A stretch of 62,101 bases of DNA, taken from positions 1-62,101 of the forward strand of contig JACPYS010000054.1 of assembly GCA_016195915.1 (NCBI GenBank). Direction: 5' to 3'. The DNA comes from Betaproteobacteria bacterium (GTDB lineage: Bacteria; Pseudomonadota; Gammaproteobacteria; Burkholderiales; SG8-39). Within the stretch, counting starts at the first letter, position 1. The number at the start of each line of letters is the position of its first letter. Below, piece by piece: positions 51,896 to 61,233 of the stretch. The position numbers and the translations under genes are program-made. A model generated the notes under the pieces. The model was not told the DNA's origin and ran no database searches. It saw nothing but the letters and a program-made list of their open reading frames with translations.

Positions 51896-53095
51896 ATGGG
51901 ACTCAACAAAGCCTACAAAGGCTACAAGGCCTACGATTATCTGACTCCGGGCGAGGATTACATGGAGTTCGCCCTGACCTCCAAGGACCGCATCCCCGAG
52001 TACCTCGTGCCCTTGTCGGCGGACGAGGAGCAGCGATCGCTCAGGCTGGCGGCGGAAAAGATGATCATCTCCATGCATGAACATCCGGTGTACAACCCGC
52101 TCGAGCTCAACCAGTACGGCATGCAAAGACATCGCGGCCGTTCGTTCTGCGCCTACGAGGGTCTGGCCGAATCCTATCTGGACTGCACCTTCGACAACCT
52201 GATGAACGGGTCCTGCTGGATCACTTCGCACAACGGCTGGAAGTGGACTGACGTCGTGCATGATCTGGGGATGCGGCTGTGCGATGTCGCGCATCAGGAC
52301 TTCCTGGTCCACGTGCGCACGGCCGACGAGATCCTGCGCGCGCGCGAGCAGAAGAAGATCGCCTGGGTGGCGTGCATCGAAGGCGCGATGCCGATCGAGA
52401 ACGAACTCGACCGCATCGACATCCTGTACGGGCTCGGGGTGCGGCTGCTCGGGCTGACCTACTCGGAGTCGAGCGCGCTCGGATCGGGTTTGAAGGAGGC
52501 GCGTGATGCGGGACTCACCGCTTTCGGGCGCAAGGCAGTGCAGCGCATGAACAAGGTCGGCATGCTGATCGATGTCTCGCATGGCAGCACGCTGACCGCC
52601 ATCGACGCAGCGGAGCTATCGTCGGTGCCGATCTGCCTGTCGCATACCGGCGCGCGCAGCCTGTGGAATTCCAAGCGCCTTGCGACCGACGATGCAATCA
52701 AGGCGGTGGCGGCCGGGGGCGGGGTGGTCGGCATCGAGGCGGCGCCGCACACCACCATCACCTACAACCGCCGCACCCACGACATCGACTCGGTGATGGA
52801 GCACTTCGAATACGTCGCCAACCTGATCGGCATTGACCACGTCTGTTTCGGCACCGACACCAACTGGGGCGACCACGTCGGCCTGCACGGATTGTTCGCC
52901 AAGGCCCTCTCCACCGCGGAGACGCGCAATACGGAAGAGTTCCCGAGAGTCACCCACGTAAAGGGCGTGGAGAATCCCCGGGAGAGTTCGAAGAACCTGC
53001 TGCGCTGGATGGTCGCGCACGGCTACAGTGACGAGGACATCGAAAAGGTCATGGGTGGCAACGTGCTCCGCGTCCTGCGGGCGGTGTGGAAGTAA
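51896..53095 (+). CDS. Membrane dipeptidase family protein (peptidase M19)
   Basis: 399 residues. The core EGAMPIENELDRIDILYGLGVRLLGLTYSESS and MLIDVSHGSTLTAIDA with ICLSHTGARSL match the M19 renal-dipeptidase family, giving a Glu and two His metal ligands. The first metal motif, usually HxD, reads SMHEHPVYNP, so the Asp is replaced by His (HEH). That may change metal affinity or substrate; some amidohydrolase relatives use HxH. No signal peptide is present, so it acts in the cytoplasm on imported peptides. 13 bases after the binding protein. Confidence 0.85.
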   Translation: MGLNKAYKGYKAYDYLTPGEDYMEFALTSKDRIPEYLVPLSADEEQRSLRLAAEKMIISMHEHPVYNPLELNQYGMQRHRGRSFCAYEGLAESYLDCTFDNLMNGSCWITSHNGWKWTDVVHDLGMRLCDVAHQDFLVHVRTADEILRAREQKKIAWVACIEGAMPIENELDRIDILYGLGVRLLGLTYSESSALGSGLKEARDAGLTAFGRKAVQRMNKVGMLIDVSHGSTLTAIDAAELSSVPICLSHTGARSLWNSKRLATDDAIKAVAAGGGVVGIEAAPHTTITYNRRTHDIDSVMEHFEYVANLIGIDHVCFGTDTNWGDHVGLHGLFAKALSTAETRNTEEFPRVTHVKGVENPRESSKNLLRWMVAHGYSDEDIEKVMGGNVLRVLRAVWK

Positions 53096-53108
53096 AGTCC
53101 CGCCCGAT

Positions 53109-54113
53109 CTAGCTCGAGGCCAGATCGGCGACGTCGATCAGCGCCTTCCCGATCAGCGCACCGCTCTCGAGCGCCTCGTGCGCTTCGGCGATGCGTGATA
53201 GCGGAAAGCGGTGCAGCGGCGGATGCAGCAGAATCCTGCGAGCACAAAGGACGCCGAGCAGGCGCGCTCCCGCTTCGCGCTTCGCCTCGGGCAGGATCAT
53301 GCCCTGGACAAAACGCAGGACCACGCCCTTCACTGCAAGCTCGTAATACGGCAAAACCGGCTGCCTCACCCGGGTCGATGAATAGGACGCGATCACCCCG
53401 TGCGGCTTGATCGTCGCCACGTCGATCGCCAGATTCGCGCCGAAATCAACTTCGACAATGCGATCGACGCCCGCGCCGCCGGTCAACTCCAGCACCCGGC
53501 CCGCGACGTCCTCGCTGCGATAGTCGATCGCCGCCTCGGCTCCTCGCGCCAAGGCATATGCCGCCTTCTCGGATGAACTGACCGTCGCAATCACGCGGGC
53601 GCCGTTCCAGTTCGCGAGCTGGATCGCATAGCCGCCCACCGCCCCCGCGCCGCCATGAACCAGGACCACAAGCCCGGTGACCGGGCCGTCGGCGAACACC
53701 GCCTCATAGGCCGTCAGCCCGGGCACACCCAGGGCCGCTCCGATCGCAAATTCGACGTCGTGCGAGAGCGGTATCGCATGCGCCGCCGGCAACAGTGCGT
53801 ATTCGGCGGCACTGCCGCTTCCCGGGCGCACGGTATCGGCGCGGAAAAACCAAACGCGCTCGCCCACGCGCGAAGCAGCGACACCATCCCCCGCTGCGGC
53901 GATGATACCTGCCCCGTCGGCATGGGGAACGATACGCGCCGCCGCCAAGGGCCTTCCGGTCCACCCGGAGCGCTTCTTGGTATCGTGGGGATTGATGCCC
54001 GAAACGGCGACACGCACCAGGACCTCGCCCGGTCCCGGTTGCGGCGTCGACAGCATTCCGATCTGCAGGACTTCGCGCGCCGGGCCGACGCGCTCGAACC
54101 ACGCCGCACGCAT
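53109..54113 (-). CDS. NADPH:quinone reductase / MDR-family zinc-independent oxidoreductase
   Basis: 334 residues from the ATG of MRAAWFERVGPAREVLQIG. A GTG seven codons upstream overlaps the msrA stop and is the alternative, since neither has a clear ribosome-binding site. The N-terminal GroES-like domain has PGPGEVLVRVAVSGINPHDTK, and the NADPH motif is VLVHGGAGAVGGYAIQLA (A-x-x-G-x-x-G type). Zn-binding Cys/His pairs are absent. The protein reduces quinones or enones in most relatives. It follows msrA, which fits a redox-stress pair. Confidence 0.88.
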   Translation of the reverse strand: MRAAWFERVGPAREVLQIGMLSTPQPGPGEVLVRVAVSGINPHDTKKRSGWTGRPLAAARIVPHADGAGIIAAAGDGVAASRVGERVWFFRADTVRPGSGSAAEYALLPAAHAIPLSHDVEFAIGAALGVPGLTAYEAVFADGPVTGLVVLVHGGAGAVGGYAIQLANWNGARVIATVSSSEKAAYALARGAEAAIDYRSEDVAGRVLELTGGAGVDRIVEVDFGANLAIDVATIKPHGVIASYSSTRVRQPVLPYYELAVKGVVLRFVQGMILPEAKREAGARLLGVLCARRILLHPPLHRFPLSRIAEAHEALESGALIGKALIDVADLASS

Positions 54114-54130
54114 CGCGGCCGGAATCGCAC

Positions 54131-54787
54131 TCACGCCTTTGCCAGCACCCCTGCCGGGCACGAAACCCCGGTCCCGCCCAGGCCGCAGTAGCCGCTCGGA
54201 TTCTTGGCGAGATACTGCTGGTGGTAGTCCTCGGCATAGTAGAACTCGGGCACCGGACGGATTTCGGTCGTGATGGCGCCGAAGCGGGCAGCCTTCAACT
54301 GCTGCTGGTAACGCTCGCGCGAGGCGAGCGCCGCGTTCATCTGCTCCGCGCCGCAGGTGTAGATTGCCGACCGGTATTGTGACCCGGCATCGTTTCCCTG
54401 GCGCATGCCCTGGGTCGGATCGTGGCCTTCCCAGAACACCTTCAGCAGTACTTCGAAGCTGACCATCTTCGGATCGAACGCGACCAGGACAGCTTCGGTG
54501 TGATTGGTCATGCCGGTGCACACCTCTTCGTAGCTGGGATTGGGCGTGTTGCCCCCCGAGTAACCCACTGCCGTCGAATACACACCGGGCGTCTGCCAGA
54601 ACAGCCGCTCCGCTCCCCAGAAACAGCCCATGCCGAATTGAACCAGCTGTATGCCCGGCGGAAACGGCGGCTTGAGCGCGTGCCCGTTGACGAAATGCGC
54701 GGCCGGTACGTCCACCGGCTGCGCGCGGCCGGGCAGCGTCTGTTCCGCCGGAAGAAGCGTTTTGAGTTTCTTCATGAACGAGAACAT
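54131..54787 (-). CDS. msrA: Peptide methionine sulfoxide reductase A
   Basis: 218 residues. The catalytic Cys lies in [14 protein letters not shown], followed by [24 protein letters not shown] and [11 protein letters not shown]. The resolving Cys are in [18 protein letters not shown] near the C-terminus. It reduces methionine-S-sulfoxide. The N-terminus is about 45 residues longer than the shortest MsrA forms and shows no signal peptide. Confidence 0.96.
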   Translation of the reverse strand: MFSFMKKLKTLLPAEQTLPGRAQPVDVPAAHFVNGHALKPPFPPGIQLVQFGMGCFWGAERLFWQTPGVYSTAVGYSGGNTPNPSYEEVCTGMTNHTEAVLVAFDPKMVSFEVLLKVFWEGHDPTQGMRQGNDAGSQYRSAIYTCGAEQMNAALASRERYQQQLKAARFGAITTEIRPVPEFYYAEDYHQQYLAKNPSGYCGLGGTGVSCPAGVLAKA

Positions 54788-54886
54788 GGCTCTCCTTGTC
54801 GATGGTGTAATCGTGCCTGGCAGAGATTGCTTGCCCGTCTCAGCAGCTTATTGTAACGTCGCCGCCTCCTTCGGATACCAACTCAC

Positions 54887-55879
54887 ATGCGAATCTGCAT
54901 TTACGGCGCTGGCGCGGTCGGCGGCGTCATCGCTGCATGGCTCGCGCGCGCGGGCCACGACATCTGTGTGGTGGCCCGCGGGCCTCATCTCGAGGCGATA
55001 CGCCGCGACGGGCTGCGCGTGCTCGATCTCGCGAGCGACAACATGCTCAGCTCGCGCGTCATTGCAGACAGCGATCCGGCGAAGCTCGGGCCGCAGGATG
55101 CGGTGATCGTGACGGTCAAGGCGCACGGCCTCGCGCAAGTCGCGAACGGGATCGCACCGCTGCTCGGCGCCGATACCAGCATCGTCACCGCGATGAACGG
55201 CGTGCCATGGTGGTTCTTCGATCGCCTGCCGGCGGCGAAGGGGCGCCGGCTCGAGAGCCTCGATCCCGACGGCAGCCTCGCGCGCGCCATGTCGACCGAA
55301 CGGATCGTCGGCTGCGTGGTGCATATCGCCGCATCAACGCCCGAACCCGGCCTCGTCAGCCACACGGTAGGCAAGAAACTCATCCTCGGAGAGCCCGGCG
55401 GCGTCAATACCGCGCGCACCGAAAACATCGTCGGCGCGCTCTCGGGCGCGGGTTTCGAGTGCGTGACCAGCCCGCTGATCGAAAAGGACTTCTGGCTCAA
55501 GCTGCTCGGCAACGTGAGCTTCAATCCGATCAGCGCGCTGACTCTCGCCACGACCGACCGCCTGATCGGCGATCCGCTCGTGAAGGCCTGCATGGTCGCT
55601 GTAATGCGCGAGGTGCTTGCGATCGGCCGTGCCGTCGGCGTCGATGCGGCCATCGATCCGGATGCGCGCATCGACATCGCGCGCGTGCTCGGGCCGTTCA
55701 AGACTTCGATGCTGCAGGACCTCGAAGCCGGCAAACCGCTCGAAATCGACGGCCTGCTCAGCGGAACCCTCGAGGTCGCACGGTTCGCGGGTGTCCCCGC
55801 GCCGTTCACGGAGAGTCTGCTCGGAATGATCCGACTGCGCGCGGCAGCCACCGGCCAGTACCCGGCGGCGAGGGCATGA
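54887..55879 (+). CDS. 2-dehydropantoate 2-reductase (ketopantoate reductase) family protein
   Basis: 330 residues. The NADPH motif is CIYGAGAVGGVIAAWLARAGHD, and the catalytic Lys is expected in IEKDFWLKLLGNVSFNP, with the C-terminal helix GLLSGTLEVARFAGVPAPFTESL. It could make pantoate for CoA, but divergent members exist and no pan genes are near. Divergent from msrA with 99 bases between. Confidence 0.85.
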   Translation: MRICIYGAGAVGGVIAAWLARAGHDICVVARGPHLEAIRRDGLRVLDLASDNMLSSRVIADSDPAKLGPQDAVIVTVKAHGLAQVANGIAPLLGADTSIVTAMNGVPWWFFDRLPAAKGRRLESLDPDGSLARAMSTERIVGCVVHIAASTPEPGLVSHTVGKKLILGEPGGVNTARTENIVGALSGAGFECVTSPLIEKDFWLKLLGNVSFNPISALTLATTDRLIGDPLVKACMVAVMREVLAIGRAVGVDAAIDPDARIDIARVLGPFKTSMLQDLEAGKPLEIDGLLSGTLEVARFAGVPAPFTESLLGMIRLRAAATGQYPAARA

Positions 55880-55977
55880 TCGCGTCGCAAGTTCGCGTTT
55901 CTTTGCACGGCCCGGATGTAAGATTGCAGCCCGAGCAACCAGAGCCCGGAAAATCGGACAACCCAGGAGGAGACACC

Positions 55978-57267
55978 ATGGACGATCATTCCCGCGATCA
56001 ACAGCACGATCAGCCCGCGCAACCCGGGCGCCGCGACGCGATGAAAAAGGGCGCCTCGCTCGCCGCTGCAGCCGCCGCCGCTCAATTCGGATTTCCCGCG
56101 ATCGTCCGAGCACAGGCCGACGCCATCAAGCTCGCCCATTTGACGCCCCGCACCGGATTCCTCGGGCAGCTCGGCGAGTACGGCTTCAAGGCGGCGTCGC
56201 TGGCGGTGGACGAAGTGAACGCTGCGGGCGGCTTGCTCGGCCACAAGGTGGAACTGATCGCCGAGGACAGCGTCAATCCGCAGACCGCGGTGACCAAGGC
56301 GCAGAAGCTGATCGAACGCGACAAGGTGGTCGCGATCATCGGCGAGATCAACTCGGCTTCCGCGCTCGCCATCGGCGAGCAGGTCGCGCGTTACAAGACG
56401 ACGCCGTTCTTCAACACCGGCGCCAACTCGGACGCGCTGCGCGGCAAGAACTGCAACCGCCTGATGTTTCACGTCGAAGGCGGCAACACGATGTATACCA
56501 AGACCATCGGCACCTGGCAGAAGGCGGAGAACAAGATCAAGGGGGCCAGGTGGTACATGCTCACGGCGGACTATGCCTTCGGCCACGACCTGTTCCGCGT
56601 GTCGACGAAGTTTCTCAAGGAAAACGGCGGCGAGCTTCTCAACAACGACATGGTGCCGACCAACACCCAGGATTACAGCGCGTACATCCTGAAAATCCGC
56701 CAGGCGAAACCGGACTTGGTCTATATCAACCTCGCCGGCGTCGACCAGACCACGTTTCTCAAGCAATACAAGGAATACAACCTGCCCTACCCACTCGCGG
56801 GTGGCGTGATGGACACGATCCCGTTCTGGGGCGCGGGCATCGACTCGATTTCCGGACACTGGCAGAGTCTGTGGTACCACGGCCTCGAGGTCCCGGCGGC
56901 GCAGGCCTTCACCAGGCGCTTCAGCGACAAGTTCGGCTTCCCGCCGGATAACCAGGCGTGGGGCGACTACGTCGGCGTCAGGATCATGGCGCAGAGCATC
57001 GCCGACACCAGGACGACCGACGCGGCAAGGATTGTAGAGTACCTCGAGAAGGGAGCGAGCTTCGACATCCTGAAGGCGCGCAAAGGCAGCTTCCGCGCCT
57101 GGGACCACTCCTTGCTGCAGGAAATGTACGTGGTGAAAGTCAAGGACAAGGCACGCATGAAGGACAAGTGGGACATTTTCGATCTCGTGCGCCCGGTTCC
57201 CGGCGCCAACGAATCGCTGGAACTGATCCAGCCGACCAGGGAAGAGAACGCCTGCACCATGGCGTAG
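55978..57267 (+). CDS. Branched-chain amino acid-type ABC substrate-binding protein
   Basis: 429 residues from the ATG with GGAGGAG upstream. A Tat-like signal (RRDAMKKGASLAAAAAAAQFGFPAIVRA) is followed by LAHLTPRTGFLGQLGEYGFKAASLAVDEVNAAGGLLG, the Peripla_BP_6 start. AIIGEINSASALAIGEQ and FGFPPDNQAWGDYVGVRI are further marks. The ligand could be branched-chain amino acid, urea or aromatic acid. It is followed by LivH and the fused LivM-LivG-LivF gene. Confidence 0.9.
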   Translation: MDDHSRDQQHDQPAQPGRRDAMKKGASLAAAAAAAQFGFPAIVRAQADAIKLAHLTPRTGFLGQLGEYGFKAASLAVDEVNAAGGLLGHKVELIAEDSVNPQTAVTKAQKLIERDKVVAIIGEINSASALAIGEQVARYKTTPFFNTGANSDALRGKNCNRLMFHVEGGNTMYTKTIGTWQKAENKIKGARWYMLTADYAFGHDLFRVSTKFLKENGGELLNNDMVPTNTQDYSAYILKIRQAKPDLVYINLAGVDQTTFLKQYKEYNLPYPLAGGVMDTIPFWGAGIDSISGHWQSLWYHGLEVPAAQAFTRRFSDKFGFPPDNQAWGDYVGVRIMAQSIADTRTTDAARIVEYLEKGASFDILKARKGSFRAWDHSLLQEMYVVKVKDKARMKDKWDIFDLVRPVPGANESLELIQPTREENACTMA

Positions 57268-57271
57268 GGTC

Positions 57272-58144
57272 TTGTTCGCAATCGTCATCGAGCAGGTTCT
57301 CAACGGCCTGCTCGTTGGCTCCTACTACATCGTCCTGTCGCTCGGCCTGTCGCTGATCTTCAGCCTGGGCGGCGTGGTGAATCTCGCGCACGGCGCGTTT
57401 TACGCGCTGGGCGCCTACCTCGCCTATGAAGTCGAACGCAGGCTCGGCTTCGCCGGGGCGATCATCCTCTCTCCGATCGGCGTCGCCCTGGCCGGCGTGC
57501 TGATCGAGCGTTGGTTCCTGCGGCGGCTGTACCACGAAGACCCGATGCTCTCGCTGCTGTTCACCTTCGGTCTGGCGATGACCGCGGAGCAGAGCCTGCG
57601 CCTCGTCTGGGGCACCACCGGCCTGCCGTTCGCGATTCCCGCGACGTTGAAAGGGCAGCTGCTGCTCGGCGATTTCATCTACTCCTACTACCGCCTCACG
57701 GTGCTCGCCGTCACCGCCACGACGATTTTCGGCTGCTGGTTGCTGCTGCACAGAACGGCGTTCGGCATGATCGTGCGCGCCGGCACGCGCGACCCGGAAA
57801 TGGTACGCGCCATGGGAATCTCGCTCGGACCGGCGCTGACCGCCGTGTTCGCGCTCGGCGTCGCGCTTGCCGGGCTGGCGGGCGTGATGTCCGCGCCGCT
57901 CGCCGGGATCCAGCCGGCCATGGGGACCGAAATCCTCACCGCAGCATTCGTCGTGGTCGTGATCGGCGGCCTTGGCAGCTTCTGGGGGGTGGTCTACGCG
58001 GGCCTGCTGGTCGGCGTGGTGCGCGGCATCACGGTGGTGTTCTATCCGCCGGCGGCCGAAGCCTCGATGTACATCCTGATGGCGGTGATCCTGCTCGTGC
58101 GGCCGCGCGGCCTGATGGGCGAGAAATTCGAGAAATTCGAATGA
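57272..58144 (+). CDS. livH: ABC transporter permease (LivH-like)
   Basis: 290 residues from a TTG start. Helices and the family segment LNGLLVGSYYIVLSLGLSLIFSLGGVVNLAHGAFYALG are intact, and VRAGTRDPEMVRAMGISL is the ATPase-coupling loop. It pairs with the permease part of the next gene. 4 bases after the binding protein. Confidence 0.9.
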   Translation: MFAIVIEQVLNGLLVGSYYIVLSLGLSLIFSLGGVVNLAHGAFYALGAYLAYEVERRLGFAGAIILSPIGVALAGVLIERWFLRRLYHEDPMLSLLFTFGLAMTAEQSLRLVWGTTGLPFAIPATLKGQLLLGDFIYSYYRLTVLAVTATTIFGCWLLLHRTAFGMIVRAGTRDPEMVRAMGISLGPALTAVFALGVALAGLAGVMSAPLAGIQPAMGTEILTAAFVVVVIGGLGSFWGVVYAGLLVGVVRGITVVFYPPAAEASMYILMAVILLVRPRGLMGEKFEKFE

Positions 58145-58153
58145 ACGGCGGCA

Positions 58154-60673
58154 ATGCATAGACATCCATTGCTCATCGCCGCGGCCGCGCTCGCCGTGCT
58201 GCCGTTTTTCACGCACGCGATCGGCTTCACCCACGGCATCGCGACCGAAATCGCGCTGTTCGCGATGGTCGGACTCGGATTCAATCTTCTGCTCGGCTAC
58301 ACCGGCCTGTTGTCGTTCGGTCACGGCCTGTTCTTCGGCTTCGCCGCATACGCGACGGCGCTCGCGCAGATCCACTGGTTCAAGGACAGCCTGCTCGCGC
58401 CGCTGCTGTTCGGCGTGCTTTCCACCACTGTGCTCGGTCTTGCAGTCGGATTCCTGGTGCTGCGTCGCCGCGGCGTGTATTTTTCATTGCTCACACTTGC
58501 ATTCACAGCGCTCGGATTCACAGTCGCGTTCCGCTGGACCGACCTCACCGGCGGCGAATCGGGCCTGCGCGGGATCACGCGGCCGTCGGTGTTCGGACTC
58601 GATCTCGACCACCAGCTGGTCTACTACGGCTTCTGCGCCGCGATCGTCTTCTGCGTCGCCGTGGTCATGTGGCGGGTGGTGAACTCGCCGTTCGGCTCGG
58701 TGCTGGTCGCGATCCGCGAACGCGAGCAGCGCGCGAGTTTCGCCGGTTATCCGGTCCAGCGCTACCGTCTCGCGGCGTTCGTCATCTCGAGCGTCGTGAT
58801 GGGCATCGGCGGAGGCCTGTTCACCTTTCTCAAGCTGTTCGCCGCTGCCGATCCGGTGCATCCCAATTTCTCCGGCGAGATTCTGGCGATGGCCATCATC
58901 GGCGGGTCGCGCAGCTTCATGGGACCGCCGCTCGGCGCCGCTTTCTACATCCTGTTCAGGGAGATCCTGTCGGGATATACCGCCTCCTGGCTGTTCTGGT
59001 TCGGCCTGTTGTTCATGGCGTTCATCCTGTTCTCGCCAACCGGATTGGTCGGCCTCTGGCAGCGCGTGACCGGGCCGTTTCGCAAGCAGGCCGAAACGCT
59101 TGCCGCGATGGCTTCGCGCGTGAAGCCCGAGCCCGCCGCCGAGCTTCCGGCATCGCTGTTGCATGCGGATGCGCCGGCGCCCGGCACGGTATTGCTTACT
59201 GCATCGGGCGTAAGCAAGCATTTCGATGATTTCGTCGCCGTCGATCGCGTCAGCATCGAACTTGCGCACGCACGCCTGCACGCGCTGATCGGGCCGAACG
59301 GTGCGGGTAAGACGACGCTGTTCAACCTGCTCTCGGGCATGTACCCGGCGGAAGGCGGCAGTCTCGCGTATCGCGGCGCACCGATGGACGCCCGCTCGCC
59401 GGACGCGTTCGCGGGCCTTGGCATCGCACGCTCGTTTCAGATCACCAACCTGTTCCCGGGGTTGACGGTCCGGGAGAACCTTCGCCTCGGCGTGCAGGCG
59501 CACGCGGCGGAGCGCTTCAATCCGTGGCGGCGCAAGGAGACGCTGCGCCACGTCAACGAGGAGACGAGCGCGCTGATCCGCTTCCTCGGCCTCGAAGGCG
59601 TGGAGGAAGCACAGGTTTCGAACCTGTCGCACGGCGGCCAGCGCCTGATGGAAATCGGCATGGCATTGACCGCGCGACCACGGCTCCTCCTGCTCGATGA
59701 ACCGCTGGCGGGACTCGCTGCTGCGGAGCGCGAGCGCATCGTTGCCATGATCAGGCGGCTCTCGCTGCACATGGGCGTGCTGCTGGTCGAGCACGACATC
59801 GATCGCGTTTTCGAGTTCGCCGGGCGCATCACCGCAATGGCGAACGGCGCGGTGCTCGTCGAAGGCGGCGCCGCTACGGTCGCCGCCGACCGCCAGGTGC
59901 AGGAAGTCTATCTCGGCAGCGGACGCAAGATCACGATGGGAGCGCGCAGCCACGCGCCTCCCGGCGAAGTACTTCTAGAACTCGGCGGCGTCAACACCTA
60001 CTACGGCAAGAGCCATGTCCTGCACGACGTTTCGCTCGAGGTCCGCGCCAACCAGGTCACCGCGCTGCTCGGCCGGAACGGCGCCGGGAAATCCTCGACC
60101 ATCAAGACGATCATGGGCATCGTGGCGCCCGCCAGCGGAACCATCCGTTTCGCAAACCATCCGATCGGCGGACTCACGCCCGAGGCGATCGCACGCGCCG
60201 GCATCGGCCTGGTGCCGCAGGGCCGCCGTCTGTTCCCCGGGCTGAGCGTCGCGGAAAACCTCAGGCTGGGCGCGTTGTCACGCCGGCGAGGCAGCGGAGT
60301 GCATTGGAGCGAAGAGCGCATCTTCGGCTACTTCCCGCGCATTCGCGACAAGCTCGGCACCAAGGCGGACCTCCTGTCCGGCGGCGAACAGCAGATGGTG
60401 GCGATCGCCCGCGCCCTCTCCGGCAACGTCCGGCTGCTGCTGCTGGACGAGCCGTTCGAGGGCCTGGCGCCTGCGGTGGTCGAGGAGGTGTTCAAGTCGC
60501 TCGATCAACTGCGCCGCGACATCGCCATCCTGATTGTCGAGCACGACCTCGACCTGGTCCTGGCGCTCGCCGATCATGCCTGCGTCCTGGATCGGGGCCA
60601 CGTCTCGCATGCGGGACCGGCCGAACCGCTGCTCACAAACCTGGAATTTCGCAGGCAGGTGTTGTGGTTGTGA
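58154..60673 (+). CDS. Fused LivM permease - LivG ATPase - LivF ATPase
   Basis: 839 residues in a single uninterrupted frame. Residues 1-310 are a LivM-type permease with GFNLLLGYTGLLSFGHGLFFGFAAYATA. An Ala/Pro linker (about 312-345) leads to a LivG-like ATPase with Walker A GPNGAGKTT (380-388) and signature LSHGGQ (491-496, where LSGGQ is usual). A second linker leads to a LivF-like ATPase with GRNGAGKSS (640-648) and signature LSGGEQ (741-746). Separate livM, livG and livF genes or a livM-livG fusion are the usual arrangements. Fusion would fix the two ATPases in 1:1 ratio with one permease. No stop or frameshift is visible in the sequence. Confidence 0.92.
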   Translation: MHRHPLLIAAAALAVLPFFTHAIGFTHGIATEIALFAMVGLGFNLLLGYTGLLSFGHGLFFGFAAYATALAQIHWFKDSLLAPLLFGVLSTTVLGLAVGFLVLRRRGVYFSLLTLAFTALGFTVAFRWTDLTGGESGLRGITRPSVFGLDLDHQLVYYGFCAAIVFCVAVVMWRVVNSPFGSVLVAIREREQRASFAGYPVQRYRLAAFVISSVVMGIGGGLFTFLKLFAAADPVHPNFSGEILAMAIIGGSRSFMGPPLGAAFYILFREILSGYTASWLFWFGLLFMAFILFSPTGLVGLWQRVTGPFRKQAETLAAMASRVKPEPAAELPASLLHADAPAPGTVLLTASGVSKHFDDFVAVDRVSIELAHARLHALIGPNGAGKTTLFNLLSGMYPAEGGSLAYRGAPMDARSPDAFAGLGIARSFQITNLFPGLTVRENLRLGVQAHAAERFNPWRRKETLRHVNEETSALIRFLGLEGVEEAQVSNLSHGGQRLMEIGMALTARPRLLLLDEPLAGLAAAERERIVAMIRRLSLHMGVLLVEHDIDRVFEFAGRITAMANGAVLVEGGAATVAADRQVQEVYLGSGRKITMGARSHAPPGEVLLELGGVNTYYGKSHVLHDVSLEVRANQVTALLGRNGAGKSSTIKTIMGIVAPASGTIRFANHPIGGLTPEAIARAGIGLVPQGRRLFPGLSVAENLRLGALSRRRGSGVHWSEERIFGYFPRIRDKLGTKADLLSGGEQQMVAIARALSGNVRLLLLDEPFEGLAPAVVEEVFKSLDQLRRDIAILIVEHDLDLVLALADHACVLDRGHVSHAGPAEPLLTNLEFRRQVLWL

Positions 60674-60783
60674 CTCTTGCCCGGAATTTGCACGGCCCCC
60701 ATGATGGACTGGACCGACGTCACGCAGGAAGTAACCGACATGGCGCACCATCGTGCACCCCATTCGTTCCCAGCGTGACTGCT

Positions 60784-60810
60784 AGTGAGTCGTCGTCAGT
60801 GAGTCGTCGT
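60784..60810. repeat. 13-bp tandem direct repeat at the end of the DUF6941-like gene
   Basis: AGTGAGTCGTCGT occurs at 60784-60796 and 60798-60810. The stop of the minus-strand gene lies in the first gap, so the C-terminal codons ITTTTH derive partly from the repeat. The 60674-60783 part of the intergenic region shows nothing else recognisable. Confidence 0.6.
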
Positions 60811-61233
60811 GGTGATGGGCCGGGCGGCGCTACGCTCAATAGTGAGCTTTCGGGAGAAGCTTGCAACCCTCCCGTTAGCGTCAACAATAAATTTGAAGAC
60901 GTAGTCGCCCGCACGTGGCCCCAAGAATGGACTAAACGTAAAAACCTGAGAATGAAACCTGGCACGAGTATTCTCGCGCCGGTCGCGGTGGCGAGGTGTT
61001 CGTTGGATGATTTCGGTACCGCATGTTACTTCGAACTGCGTCTCTAGCTCAGTGGCGCCTTGCATGTAGTCCAGCACAATGAAGCACGTCAGCATTGGAA
61101 GACTAAAGGCCTCAGTTGCATCGTCGCCACCTGCCAGACCCAGCGTGTCGCCAGGAATCATCCCGATAAGTGTAAATTGCCCGCTTGGTTCCGGCCGGGC
61201 CTGCTCACAGAATATGAATTGATCAAGACGCAT
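60796..61233 (-). CDS. DUF6941-like hypothetical protein
   Basis: 145 residues from the ATG of MRLDQFIFCEQARPEPSGQF. This N-terminus, continuing FTLIGMIPGD, resembles DUF6941-type proteins, whose members begin with a short strand, a Cys and a GKxxLIG segment (family recalled, not searched). FKFIVDANGRVASFSRKL is beta-rich at the end. The function is unknown. The start overlaps the previous gene's end by 11 bases, as in a compact operon. Base composition is lower in G+C than the core genes. Confidence 0.6.
   Translation of the reverse strand: MRLDQFIFCEQARPEPSGQFTLIGMIPGDTLGLAGGDDATEAFSLPMLTCFIVLDYMQGATELETQFEVTCGTEIIQRTPRHRDRRENTRARFHSQVFTFSPFLGPRAGDYVFKFIVDANGRVASFSRKLTIERSAARPITTTTH

Noticed and set aside
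54985-57303. 772-codon minus-strand open frame
   Set aside because: It is antisense to the ketopantoate reductase-like and Liv binding-protein genes and has no recognisable domain.
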